DNA from: an uncultured Gammaproteobacteria bacterium | Lineage (GTDB): Bacteria; Pseudomonadota; Gammaproteobacteria; Arenicellales; JAANXG01 | Direction: 5' to 3' | Assembly (NCBI GenBank): GCA_947259395.1 | Contig: CAMYMN010000003.1 | Coordinates: 62,001 to 126,000, forward strand | DNA: 64,000 nucleotides | Part shown: positions 16,709 through 25,047 of the stretch, one piece after another | Position numbering within the stretch: position 1 is the stretch's first letter | How the letters are laid out: the number at the start of each line of letters is the position of its first letter | Notes under the pieces: generated by a model | Told to the model about the DNA's origin: nothing | Databases searched by the model: none | What the model saw: the letters and a program-made list of their open reading frames with translations, nothing else | Program-made: the position numbers and the translations under genes

Positions 16709-17422
16709 TCAGCAGCCAAGTTGCGCCGCTAGATCGATGAGATCATCAGCTACTGCGTGCCATTCGTGAGTCGGCGCCAAGTCCCTGGTTTGACCTGGGC
16801 CGTACTCTGTCGTTCTGTGAACGAAAGCGGTGCTAAAGCCACAATCACGCGCCGCTTCTAGGTCGTTATTGTGTGCTGCAACCATCATGCACTCGGTTGG
16901 AGCCAGTCCCAGAAGCTGCGCGGTGACCAAATAAGCCTGCGGAAGCGGCTTATAGCAGCGCGCCGGTTCGGCGCCAAGGATTACATCCCACGGGAGCCCG
17001 GCATGCCGTGCCATGTTGACCATTAAGGCGACGTTGCCGTTGGAAAGCGTGGCAAGTATGAATTTCCGTTTCAAACGCAACAGACCCTCAACGGTATCTG
17101 GCCAAGGTTGTAGCCGGTGCCAAACGCGATTGAGCCGATCAAGTTCGGTCTGATCGAGCAAGTCGAGGCCAAATTGGTGGGTCAGCGTCTCCAGGCTTTC
17201 GCGATGTAGGTGATCCAGGTTGGCCCACGGACGGTCGCCGTTGCGGACCCGGGAAAGGGCGGGTTGATACATGCCGCGCCAGGCGTCCGCGAACTCGGCC
17301 CAGTCGATATTTAATCCTTTTTCACGATTGAGCTGATTTCCTTCGCGGATAATAGAGCTACGCCAGTCGACGACGGTGCCGAATACATCGAACGTTAGGG
17401 CCTTGATTTTTAGCGAAGTCAC
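16709..17422 (-). CDS. Haloacid dehalogenase, type II
   Basis: A 237-residue HAD-superfamily hydrolase of the L-2-haloacid dehalogenase type. The nucleophile is D12 in FDVFGTVVDWR, motif II is TLSNGN near residue 130, the motif III lysine is in CYKPLPQAY, and AAHNNDLEAAR supplies the last acidic residues; the N in place of the usual second Asp is typical of dehalogenases rather than phosphatases. It would remove halide from 2-haloalkanoates or act on a related substrate. It lies 151 bp downstream of the CHAD gene's start region and reads in the same direction, and is separated from the GGDEF-EAL gene by 235 bp. Confidence 0.87.
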   Translation of the reverse strand: MTSLKIKALTFDVFGTVVDWRSSIIREGNQLNREKGLNIDWAEFADAWRGMYQPALSRVRNGDRPWANLDHLHRESLETLTHQFGLDLLDQTELDRLNRVWHRLQPWPDTVEGLLRLKRKFILATLSNGNVALMVNMARHAGLPWDVILGAEPARCYKPLPQAYLVTAQLLGLAPTECMMVAAHNNDLEAARDCGFSTAFVHRTTEYGPGQTRDLAPTHEWHAVADDLIDLAAQLGC

Positions 17423-17657
17423 GGGCTGATTAATGGCGCGGATTGGGTGTGCATAGTCGCGCGATCTGGAGTGTATGGGGCTATACGCGAATTATCGGGT
17501 ATTTGCCTAGCGATTGGCTATTTTTAGTTTAAAATTAGTAAAGATATGGGGCCGGCAGGCAATATCTGCGGCTAGCTGCGAAAACTAGAAAATCGCTCTT
17601 CGGGGAGATCGAGCGCTGCAATGCACCCGGTGGTAACAATAGCAAATTCTAGCAACC

Positions 17658-19304
17658 ATGAGCCATAGCACATTGCAAGTTCTGTCGGACAACGTCAAGC
17701 TGCTCAAGGCATCCGCAAGCAAGCACGCGATCTATGGGGTGATGATCGCGGTGATCGCCATCGTCATTGCTACTTGCATGGTGAGTTTTGTCGAACACGG
17801 AGAAGTCACGCTCGACGGGATTATCAAAGCACAAAAAACCAACGTTGCCTTGTGGCTGTTGAACTTGTCGCCGTTTGGATTCGCGTTCTGGGGCCAGTAT
17901 GTCAGCAATGTCATGGCGTTCCAGGCCGGGGCCATGGTGGTAGATCAGACCAACGAACTTCGCGCGCAGGCCCAAGCGATTGAACGCCGCGCGACATATG
18001 AAGTTACCCACGACCGGCTTACCAACTTGCCAAATCGCGTTCTGCTGCAGGATCGTCTCGACCAGGCCGTGCACCTCGCGCATCGCGACCATTTGAACAT
18101 GGCGGTAATGGTCATGGACCTGGACCGATTCAAGGAGGTTAATGATGCCCTTGGACGTGATCAAGGAGACCGGCTGCTCCGGCAGGTCGCGGCGCGACTG
18201 AAGGCGGCAGTCCAGGAAACCGAAACTATCGCACGTTCCGGCGGCGATGAGTTTGTCGTGTTGCTGCCGAAGATCGCCGGTGAACAGGACGCAATTCATA
18301 CTGCGGTAAATATCAGTAACGCCCTGAAAGCGGCGTTTGACCTCGGCCAATCTAAACTCGATGTACAGGCTAGCATCGGCATCGCGTTATTTCCGGAGCA
18401 CGGTAGTAGCGCTGAAGACCTCTTGCAACGTGCCGAAGTCGCCATGTATAGCGCTAAACAGGAAAAATCCGGATACACGATCTACGAAGACAAGCAAGAA
18501 AAAAACAGTCCTCGCCGGGTAACGCTTGTCGGCGAATTACGGCAAGCACTGGAGCGAGACGAATTGTTGCTTCAATACCAGCCAAAGATCGAAGTTAAAA
18601 GCAACCACGTCACCGAAGTAGAGGTTCTCAGTCGCTGGCGCCATCCCCGCCATGGCGTTATTCCGCCGGAGGAATTCATTCCGCTCGCAGAACGCACCGG
18701 ATTGATTAAGATCGTCACCGCGTGGGTGTTGAAAACGGCCTTGCATCAACTTGGAGAGTGGTCGCGCGCCGGAATCGAACTTGGCGTATCGGTAAATATA
18801 TCGACACAAGATCTGCATGATCAAGAGTTGTATGATCGGGTTACCGGTCTGCTCGCGGCTAATCGTCTTGACGCGTCCCAGTTGGTATTGGAAATGACGG
18901 AAACCAGCATAATGATCGATCAAGAGCGCGCCAAGGGCATGCTCGAACGTCTGGCCAGTAGTGGCATCCGGATCTCTATCGACGACTTTGGCACTGGATA
19001 CTCGTCGCTGGCTCACTTGAGTTTGCTACCGGTAAAAGAGATTAAAATCGACAAGTCGTTCGTGATCGACATGAAGGAAAATCCCAAACATGCGAACATT
19101 GTTCACGCGATTATTGATCTCGGTCATAATTTGGACATGAAGGTCGTTGGCGAGGGCGTACAAAGCGAACATGCCTACCGGGAATTGCAGAGACTGGGGT
19201 GCGACACTCTACAGGGCGATTACCTAAGCAAGCCTCTTGTAGCCGATGCACTGACCGAGTGGGTGCTGGATACATCACGCGCGCAAAAGGTCCAAAGCAT
19301 TTAA
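17658..19304 (+). CDS. Membrane GGDEF-EAL protein (cyclic-di-GMP turnover)
   Basis: A 548-residue protein with two transmembrane helices near the N-terminus (about residues 24-46 and 63-90), a GGDEF domain with SGGDEF intact, and an EAL domain. The diguanylate cyclase site looks functional. In the EAL domain the signature is EVL (residues in VTEVEVLSRWRHP), but other catalytic parts are kept: NISTQDL, EMTETSIM, SIDDFGTGYSSL and KIDKSF. So either activity, or both, is possible. The short loop between the helices gives little room for a periplasmic sensor. A small lipoprotein gene begins 10 bp after it. Confidence 0.93.
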   Translation: MSHSTLQVLSDNVKLLKASASKHAIYGVMIAVIAIVIATCMVSFVEHGEVTLDGIIKAQKTNVALWLLNLSPFGFAFWGQYVSNVMAFQAGAMVVDQTNELRAQAQAIERRATYEVTHDRLTNLPNRVLLQDRLDQAVHLAHRDHLNMAVMVMDLDRFKEVNDALGRDQGDRLLRQVAARLKAAVQETETIARSGGDEFVVLLPKIAGEQDAIHTAVNISNALKAAFDLGQSKLDVQASIGIALFPEHGSSAEDLLQRAEVAMYSAKQEKSGYTIYEDKQEKNSPRRVTLVGELRQALERDELLLQYQPKIEVKSNHVTEVEVLSRWRHPRHGVIPPEEFIPLAERTGLIKIVTAWVLKTALHQLGEWSRAGIELGVSVNISTQDLHDQELYDRVTGLLAANRLDASQLVLEMTETSIMIDQERAKGMLERLASSGIRISIDDFGTGYSSLAHLSLLPVKEIKIDKSFVIDMKENPKHANIVHAIIDLGHNLDMKVVGEGVQSEHAYRELQRLGCDTLQGDYLSKPLVADALTEWVLDTSRAQKVQSI

Positions 19305-19314
19305 CGACACCACT

Positions 19315-19515
19315 ATGCGTACTTGTGTAGTCACCCTCGTAGCCGGTCTCGCTACTTTTTCAGTCGGCTGTACGGACAACGGTTCCAGCGCCGTGGATCG
19401 TGGCGACCATGTGTGGAAGGCGCAAACGGACGCCCTCGAAAAAGCCAGACAGGTGGAGCAAGTGCTGCACAGCACAGCGCGAAAACGCGACGAGCGCCTG
19501 GAACAAAGTCAATAA
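19315..19515 (+). CDS. Small lipoprotein of unknown function
   Basis: A 66-residue predicted lipoprotein. The N-terminus MRTCVVTLVAGLATFSVGC ends in a lipobox-like FSVGC, giving mature protein from the Cys at residue 19; the rest is a charged helix (HVWKAQTDALEKARQVEQVLH) that could be a coiled coil. It begins 10 bp after the GGDEF-EAL stop, so both are likely translated from one message. I do not recognise a named family. A companion role in sensing at the envelope for the cyclic-di-GMP protein is possible but unsupported beyond position. Confidence 0.65.
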   Translation: MRTCVVTLVAGLATFSVGCTDNGSSAVDRGDHVWKAQTDALEKARQVEQVLHSTARKRDERLEQSQ

Positions 19516-19680
19516 ACTAAAACCACGCACGGCATCTGTTATCCCCGATCGTTCGCTTCGATTTGTCTTGCTATTGTTACTTCCCGTGCACGGGCCGTCG
19601 CCGGCTGTCTCTTGAATCCCGCGCTCGAGAACTCGTGGTCGGCGGCCGTAGTTTTCAGCCCAAGCAATGTCGCGGTCGGA

Positions 19681-21219
19681 CTACAAGCCAGCCGGTCCGG
19701 TAAACAGCGTCGATACCAGTTTATCCACCGGGGCAAAATCGTCACTCAGTATCGGTATACGATCGAGCGGTGTTCCGACGGCATCCAGCATCGCGGTGAC
19801 CCGGTACCAGATCCGGGGCTCGCCGCGCCGTGCCTCTACTAGCTCCGGGGCTGGAAATCGATCGCTGGCAGAGACCACGTATGTGAGACGAGTCGGGGTG
19901 TTGGGTGGCTGCTCTAACCAAACGTTGACGTGCTGAAATTGAGTCTTGAGTGTCTTCAATATGGCTTTGACCAACCGTGCGTCCGGAAACACGTCCACTA
20001 CATTCAATAGATACAGTCCACGTTGCGTTAGACGGGATTTGACCAACTGATGATACTCGACGGTAGCTAGGTGATAGGGAATCGCGACATCGTGGAAAAC
20101 ATCCGTAATCACGACATCGAAGCGCTCGTTGGCCAGCGATTTCAATGCGACGCGGGCGTCAGCGTGCAAGATGCGGATGTTCTGCGAATCAAAAAACAAG
20201 CTAGAGCGTGCAATTGCGGTCACCGCTGGATCAAGTTCGCTGACCGTAATGTCGGCATCCTTATAACGGTAGCGTAACGCTCGTGGATGCGTATAGCCGC
20301 CGCCGCCGGCAAAGAAATAACGCAGCGACGCAGCATCGGGCAGCTGAAGATGCACGATCTCGTCCATCGCGTGCACATACGGCACCCACAGATTATCTGG
20401 GGCGTATTTCACATTGGTACTGTGATTCATGTGGTCGAGTATCAGCGATCGGGCCGCAACTTTACCGCGGAAATCATGTTCATCAATAACCCGCAAACAG
20501 TAGTAGTTACTCTCTCGATCGCAGGGACTTACAAAGCCCTGCACTTTGTAGGTGGCGGCGAATAACGCCCCGAATACGAGCGCCGCGCCGATCATAATCG
20601 GGACCCTCGGACGGAGTTGCCGTAGAAATGGAACGGCTAAGATTGCAAGTGCCGCCGATGTTCCCATTACAATATTCTTGGTACCAATGGTTTGCACCAG
20701 CCAATAACCGGTGACGAAGGTGCCTGCAATGCTGCCTAAAGCCGCGAGCGCGTGCATACGTCCCACTACGTGACCGGTGCGGTTATCGAGTTTCAGTGCT
20801 ATTGTGGTCAGAAGGGGCGTTACAATGCCCAGCAGGATAGCGGGCACGAAGAACAATGCGAGCACATAGATAAAACTTGCGCTCAGCAAACTCAACTCGA
20901 CAGACTGCAACGGGCGTGCGATCAACATCAATAACGACAAGATTCCAAAACAGGCGATGGCGCTGACAGCCAAGGTGATACCCACGGTCAGTTCACCAGC
21001 GCCACGGTCGGCGATCCGGCCACCTACCCAGTTACCCAGGGAGAGTCCTGCGAGGATGACGCCGATGATAGATGTCCACGTGTATAAGGACACGCCGACG
21101 TAGGGTGCTAATAGGCGGCCGGCGACGATTTCCAAGACCAGAAGAAACGCGGAACTTAAAAACACGGTCGAGCCGTACCAAAACAAAGTACCGGTCGACT
21201 GTTTGCAACCAAAATGCAT
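19681..21219 (-). CDS. Membrane-fused spermidine synthase-like protein
   Basis: A 512-residue fusion of an MFS-like membrane part and a spermidine-synthase-fold methyltransferase-like domain. The N-terminal half has about seven hydrophobic segments (starting FLSSAFLLVLEIVAGRLLAPYVG); the soluble C-terminal half shows FFAGGGGYTHPRAL, DADITVSELDPAVTAIA and FDVVITDVFHD, the aminopropyltransferase nucleotide pocket. Such fusions are widespread and mostly uncharacterised; polyamine synthesis is not assured. The reading frame is open to 21360, but the ATG at 21219 gives a better N-terminus and leaves a 134-bp divergent promoter region before the rhomboid gene. Confidence 0.85.
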   Translation of the reverse strand: MHFGCKQSTGTLFWYGSTVFLSSAFLLVLEIVAGRLLAPYVGVSLYTWTSIIGVILAGLSLGNWVGGRIADRGAGELTVGITLAVSAIACFGILSLLMLIARPLQSVELSLLSASFIYVLALFFVPAILLGIVTPLLTTIALKLDNRTGHVVGRMHALAALGSIAGTFVTGYWLVQTIGTKNIVMGTSAALAILAVPFLRQLRPRVPIMIGAALVFGALFAATYKVQGFVSPCDRESNYYCLRVIDEHDFRGKVAARSLILDHMNHSTNVKYAPDNLWVPYVHAMDEIVHLQLPDAASLRYFFAGGGGYTHPRALRYRYKDADITVSELDPAVTAIARSSLFFDSQNIRILHADARVALKSLANERFDVVITDVFHDVAIPYHLATVEYHQLVKSRLTQRGLYLLNVVDVFPDARLVKAILKTLKTQFQHVNVWLEQPPNTPTRLTYVVSASDRFPAPELVEARRGEPRIWYRVTAMLDAVGTPLDRIPILSDDFAPVDKLVSTLFTGPAGL

Positions 21220-21353
21220 ATGGCAGTGAGTATCGGAGTTAAACGTTTGCGAATTATTGTATACGCACCTAGCGCCGATTGTCTCGGGAGCGGGCAAATT
21301 GTCAAGAGACGACGATTCACACAAATTGAGCGGCATCGCAAAGTCGAGGATCT

Positions 21354-21911
21354 TTGACAACTCACGCTCACCGCATCCAAGACGAGGTTACCGGAATCAT
21401 GCTGTTTGTGACCGCGATTTGGGCGGTATTCATACTGGATCATCTAATACCACTCCAACCATATGGTTTAGAACCGCGCACGTTATCGGGCCTGAGTGGT
21501 GTTATCGCGATGCCGTTTCTACACAGTGGTTGGAATCATTTGGTTGGCAACACCGTCCCGTTGCTGGTGTTGTTGATGTTGTTGGCGGGATCGCGCGCCC
21601 GGTCCTGGTTGATTGTGTCAACCATTGTTGTGCTGAGCGGCGGCTTGTTGTGGGCGGTCGGCAGGCCCGCACTGCATATCGGTGCCAGTGCCTTGATATT
21701 TGGTCTCGCCGCGTTCCTGCTAGTGTCTGGTGTTATGGAACGCCGGTTCCTGCCCCTGGCGATCTCGGTGTTGGTGGGTCTGCTCTACGGGTCTACGTTA
21801 CTGTGGGGAATCCTGCCAATTGTCAAAGAGATGTCGTGGGACGGTCATTTGTGCGGCGTGATCGCGGGAATAGTAACTGCTTTTTGGTTCAAGCCGAGGT
21901 CTCAATTATGA
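21354..21911 (+). CDS. Rhomboid-family intramembrane serine protease
   Basis: A 185-residue rhomboid protein with about six transmembrane helices. The catalytic dyad is S112 in HIGASALIFG (family GxSG/GxSx) and H165 in SWDGHLCG; the N-terminal loop shows FLHSGWNHLVGNTVPLL with the conserved HxxxN-type pattern. It would cleave membrane proteins inside the bilayer. The start is TTG at 21354, supported by GAGGA six bases upstream. Its stop overlaps the next ATG (ATGA), so the downstream small protein is translationally coupled. Confidence 0.9.
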   Translation: MTTHAHRIQDEVTGIMLFVTAIWAVFILDHLIPLQPYGLEPRTLSGLSGVIAMPFLHSGWNHLVGNTVPLLVLLMLLAGSRARSWLIVSTIVVLSGGLLWAVGRPALHIGASALIFGLAAFLLVSGVMERRFLPLAISVLVGLLYGSTLLWGILPIVKEMSWDGHLCGVIAGIVTAFWFKPRSQL

Positions 21912-22243
21912 GCTACCCATCTTTGGAATCGATATTGTCATTATCATTGGAGCCACAGGTTGACTGGAGCACGATAGAGGAATTGGCCAGTGATGTGTAC
22001 CACGGGTTAGAGATTGCCGAGGAGGTGCTTAAGCACGGGACAGACCAGCCGAACCGTCACCCGGCGGCGGAAGAAATTCGTAAAGCACTTTCGTCTTTTC
22101 ACATTCTCAGGTTGGCTTTGGCCAGTTATTTACAGGATTACGAGAATTGGGGCGACGACTGGAAGCGTTATGCCGAGACGTATGTACCCGCGGAGCACAA
22201 GGTACGGCTGATTATTGAGCGCGCCAACATCCGACACCGATGA
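21908..22243 (+). CDS. Small helical hypothetical protein coupled to rhomboid
   Basis: A 111-residue soluble, mostly helical protein without signal peptide or known motif that I can name. The sequence is acidic to neutral, with helices around residues 20-45 (IEELASDVYHGLEIAEEVLKHG), 52-75 and 80-110. The ATG overlaps the rhomboid stop. It is a real gene by its coupling and codon composition, but I do not recognise its family and cannot assign a function. Confidence 0.65.
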   Translation: MSYPSLESILSLSLEPQVDWSTIEELASDVYHGLEIAEEVLKHGTDQPNRHPAAEEIRKALSSFHILRLALASYLQDYENWGDDWKRYAETYVPAEHKVRLIIERANIRHR

Positions 22244-22545
22244 CGACAAGCAAGAGCCGACAATGAAATTGATAGCGCAGCGTTTGCCGTGAACCTGTCG
22301 GGGAAGTTCTCCGCTTCTGGAAACGCCGGATTCGGGATCAAGGGCCGGTTAATAATGCTTTCACATGAAGTCGGGAAAAAGCCTTGTTCATAATCGCGTT
22401 GTTTATACGCGCCCGATCAGTTGTTAGAATACGCCCGCTTCACTGAGTGACACATATACCAATAAGCCCCGGGGAGGCCTATTCCGCATGACATCAAATT
22501 GTTGGCGCTTGGTCGTAATCAAAGCGCGCTGTTCAGGAGGTTTTG
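22244..22545. other. Intergenic region before the subtilase gene
   Basis: About 300 bases with no convincing gene. A TAGAAT hexamer at 22425-22430 could be a -10 element, but no good -35 lies at the right spacing. A clear AGGAGG ribosome site is present at 22535-22540. I see no hairpin strong enough to call a terminator. Confidence 0.4.
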
Positions 22546-24594
22546 ATGCTGTTTCGTAAATTCGTGACGTCCATGTTTGTTGTTGTTTCTATCGGTTCGA
22601 CGTCTTGGTCATATGCGCAGATCGTCGCGATGGTCGATACCGGAACCAATGCCGGTGTGAATGTGGTGTTCGGTTTCGATTTCTTCATCAATTCACCGGC
22701 CGGTTTTGATGCAACGACCGGTCAGCACGGTACAACGTCTTCATTGATTATCAATGAAATGGCGCCTGGGATTGGTATTGGAAACTATAAAGTGACCGAC
22801 GGCGTATTCAACACCTCACAAGGCGCAACGGACGCCGCGATCTTATCTGCAGCGGCTAACCCGGAAGTTGTGAGCATTGGTTTGAGTCAGGGGTCAGATG
22901 GTGTGTCAGACACCATCGATGATGCCTCCGGTGCGGGCAAGGTGATTGCCGTTCGCGCCGGTAACAGCGGGGACGCCAACCCCAATGCGATGTCCGTCGC
23001 ATCGTTCAATCTGCCCGGCGTGGTCATCGTCGGGGGTACCGATGGTGTGGGTGGACTGTTGGCAGGGAGCAATCGGGCAGGTGTTACAGCAGAACGCTAC
23101 TTGGCGACCCTGGGGGTGACTGCTTTTTCAACGGTACAGGGAACGTCCTTCGCCGCCGCCCGGCTGGCGGGCATTGCCGCCGAGGTACATCGCCAGTTTC
23201 CGTTCCTGACCGGAGAAGAACTGGCGCAGGTTTTGTTCGCGACCGCGATAGACTTTGGTGATCCGGGAACGGACCCCGATTATGGCCGCGGGGTGGTGTT
23301 CGATGCCGCTCAAGTCATCAACAGCCCGGCCGGGCCGATGTCGGTTGCTACCGGCGACAGTTCCGGTGGCGGTGGTTCCAGTCTCGCATTACCGGCGCTA
23401 CTAGTCGCGGCAGCGCTAGGTGGAGCGTTGCTTTACAAGCCGGAGGACGAACTCAAGAAGACCTTGATTCTGGACTCTTTCGGTCGGCCCTACGTGATCG
23501 ATCTAACTAAGGTGGCCAACATCAATGATCACAAGCCGACGGTTTCGGAATTGTTAGCCGCCATCGACGAACGTTTCAACGGCCATAGATTTTCACTTGG
23601 AGAAGATATCGGCCTCGATGTGTATTACACGACGGTTGATACAAGGTTGTTCGACGTGGAGCGTCACTTCGCACTACCGGAAGATTCGGCGTTCGCGGAT
23701 CAGTCTCTCGACTGGTCTTGGTCCTTGGGCGGTGGCGACAGCGAGGGTTTTAATTATCAAATCGAGTCGAATACCAATCCCGATTACAACTTTGGCTCGG
23801 TTCGTTCATTGCAACGGCAACCCGATGTATCGCCGGTATCGTTTCTTTCTGGCCAAACTTTCTCTACGCCTTATCTCGGGTTCTCGGGCCGATCGGATAG
23901 TGTGCGTCTGGGCATTGCCAACGGTACCGGCTTCAACATGTATTTCGGCCTCGTCTCGACGCAGGAAGATTTTGAATACGGCGAGGACAGCTCGGCGGCG
24001 GTAATCGAAGGTTCGTTCAAGTCCGACGAACTGGGTGAGTTGAACGTGCATCTCGGGCGGATGGAAGAATCCGGCAGTCTGTTCGGCGGATCGTCGGGGG
24101 GTGCGTTCGGCGTTGCTGACAGTACCACGTATTCCTTGAACCTAACCGGTGCCTTACATGTAAGCGAGGATGTATCCCTGATCGGTAATTACGGTCTCGG
24201 TTTTAGCCGTGTGGACGGTGCGCGTTACAGTCTGCTCCACAATTTCTCTGATATTCGCACCAATTGGTATGGCCTTGGTTTGGTGGCGAACAACGTTTTC
24301 CGTGAGCGTGATCAGATCGGCGTCGCGTTCTCACAACCACTGCGCGTCAGTGATGGTGAAGTCGACTTGCATGTACCCTATGCACGGGATTTTGACGGCA
24401 ATATATATAAACACATAGACAGAATCGGATTAGAGCCGAACGGTGTTGAGCGTACCGTGGAAACTTACTATCGATATCGATTAGGCAAAAATGCCCTGCT
24501 TGGCGCGCATTTTATGTTGCAGGATCAACCGAATCACCTAAAAGATGCCAATACCGAGGTAACATTCCTGGCCACCATGAAGTTGCGTTTTTAG
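22546..24594 (+). CDS. Subtilisin-like protease with membrane-barrel-like C-terminus
   Basis: A 682-residue secreted S8-family serine protease. A signal peptide (residues 1-24, ending SYA) precedes a compact protease domain with D31 (MVDTGTN), H61 (QHGTTS), oxyanion N140 (RAGNSGD) and S201 (QGTSFAAARLAG, with Ala where most have Pro). Next come a Gly/Ser linker and a hydrophobic helix at about 280-297, and then some 350 residues of amphipathic strands ending in a terminal Phe (TFLATMKLRF), as in outer-membrane barrels. This layout suggests an autotransporter-like surface protease. The spacing of only 30 residues between catalytic Asp and His is short. ATG 22546 follows AGGAGG. Confidence 0.82.
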   Translation: MLFRKFVTSMFVVVSIGSTSWSYAQIVAMVDTGTNAGVNVVFGFDFFINSPAGFDATTGQHGTTSSLIINEMAPGIGIGNYKVTDGVFNTSQGATDAAILSAAANPEVVSIGLSQGSDGVSDTIDDASGAGKVIAVRAGNSGDANPNAMSVASFNLPGVVIVGGTDGVGGLLAGSNRAGVTAERYLATLGVTAFSTVQGTSFAAARLAGIAAEVHRQFPFLTGEELAQVLFATAIDFGDPGTDPDYGRGVVFDAAQVINSPAGPMSVATGDSSGGGGSSLALPALLVAAALGGALLYKPEDELKKTLILDSFGRPYVIDLTKVANINDHKPTVSELLAAIDERFNGHRFSLGEDIGLDVYYTTVDTRLFDVERHFALPEDSAFADQSLDWSWSLGGGDSEGFNYQIESNTNPDYNFGSVRSLQRQPDVSPVSFLSGQTFSTPYLGFSGRSDSVRLGIANGTGFNMYFGLVSTQEDFEYGEDSSAAVIEGSFKSDELGELNVHLGRMEESGSLFGGSSGGAFGVADSTTYSLNLTGALHVSEDVSLIGNYGLGFSRVDGARYSLLHNFSDIRTNWYGLGLVANNVFRERDQIGVAFSQPLRVSDGEVDLHVPYARDFDGNIYKHIDRIGLEPNGVERTVETYYRYRLGKNALLGAHFMLQDQPNHLKDANTEVTFLATMKLRF

Positions 24595-24642
24595 TTGACC
24601 GGACTATTGCACCGAGGTGCGCGGCCTATATATGTAGCCCAG

Positions 24643-25047
24643 CTAGAACGGTTTGCGCATCTGCTCCGGTGGTGAACGATGGCTCTCAACCCGGTAGCTA
24701 GTCATGTCTTTGTCCAGCTTCCTGCGCATCGGATCACCGCCGCGGAGTCGCAGTATGAATCCAGTAGGCAGCACGATCAGATAAAAAACAATGCCGAGAA
24801 TAATCCTGGTCACTACTGCATTTATAACCAGGCCGATTTTCATCCACAGGATATAAACCGGCTTCAGGCTATCGGGTGCGGCGAGGGCCCAACCTGCGAA
24901 CACGGCCCCAACCAACCACGGCCACCATGGAAAGCCGTAACTGAACAGCCAAGGCAGCAGTAAACCGAACAGTAAGGCAATGATCGCGCCGAAGGTAAGT
25001 CCGAAATTGCGCAAACCAGAACGGTCAAGCTCGGGTATCTGTGTCAT
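24643..25047 (-). CDS. SxtJ-family membrane protein
   Basis: A 134-residue membrane protein with three hydrophobic segments (about residues 14-35, 38-58 and 65-98) and a basic C-terminal tail, matching the SxtJ family that accompanies carbamoyltransferases. Function is unknown. It begins one base inside the carbamoyltransferase stop (TGATG), so the two are translated together. Many such clusters have a further tiny DUF5989 protein; I see none in the 48 bases to the convergent subtilase gene. Confidence 0.8.
   Translation of the reverse strand: MTQIPELDRSGLRNFGLTFGAIIALLFGLLLPWLFSYGFPWWPWLVGAVFAGWALAAPDSLKPVYILWMKIGLVINAVVTRIILGIVFYLIVLPTGFILRLRGGDPMRRKLDKDMTSYRVESHRSPPEQMRKPF

Noticed and set aside
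16324-16740. 138-codon plus-strand frame across the CHAD gene start
   Set aside because: It is antisense to CHAD and the haloacid dehalogenase and has no family-like sequence.
21257-21907. Upstream extension of the small gene at 21908
   Set aside because: The open frame is 328 codons long but covers the rhomboid gene in another phase; the ATG overlapping the rhomboid stop is the natural start.
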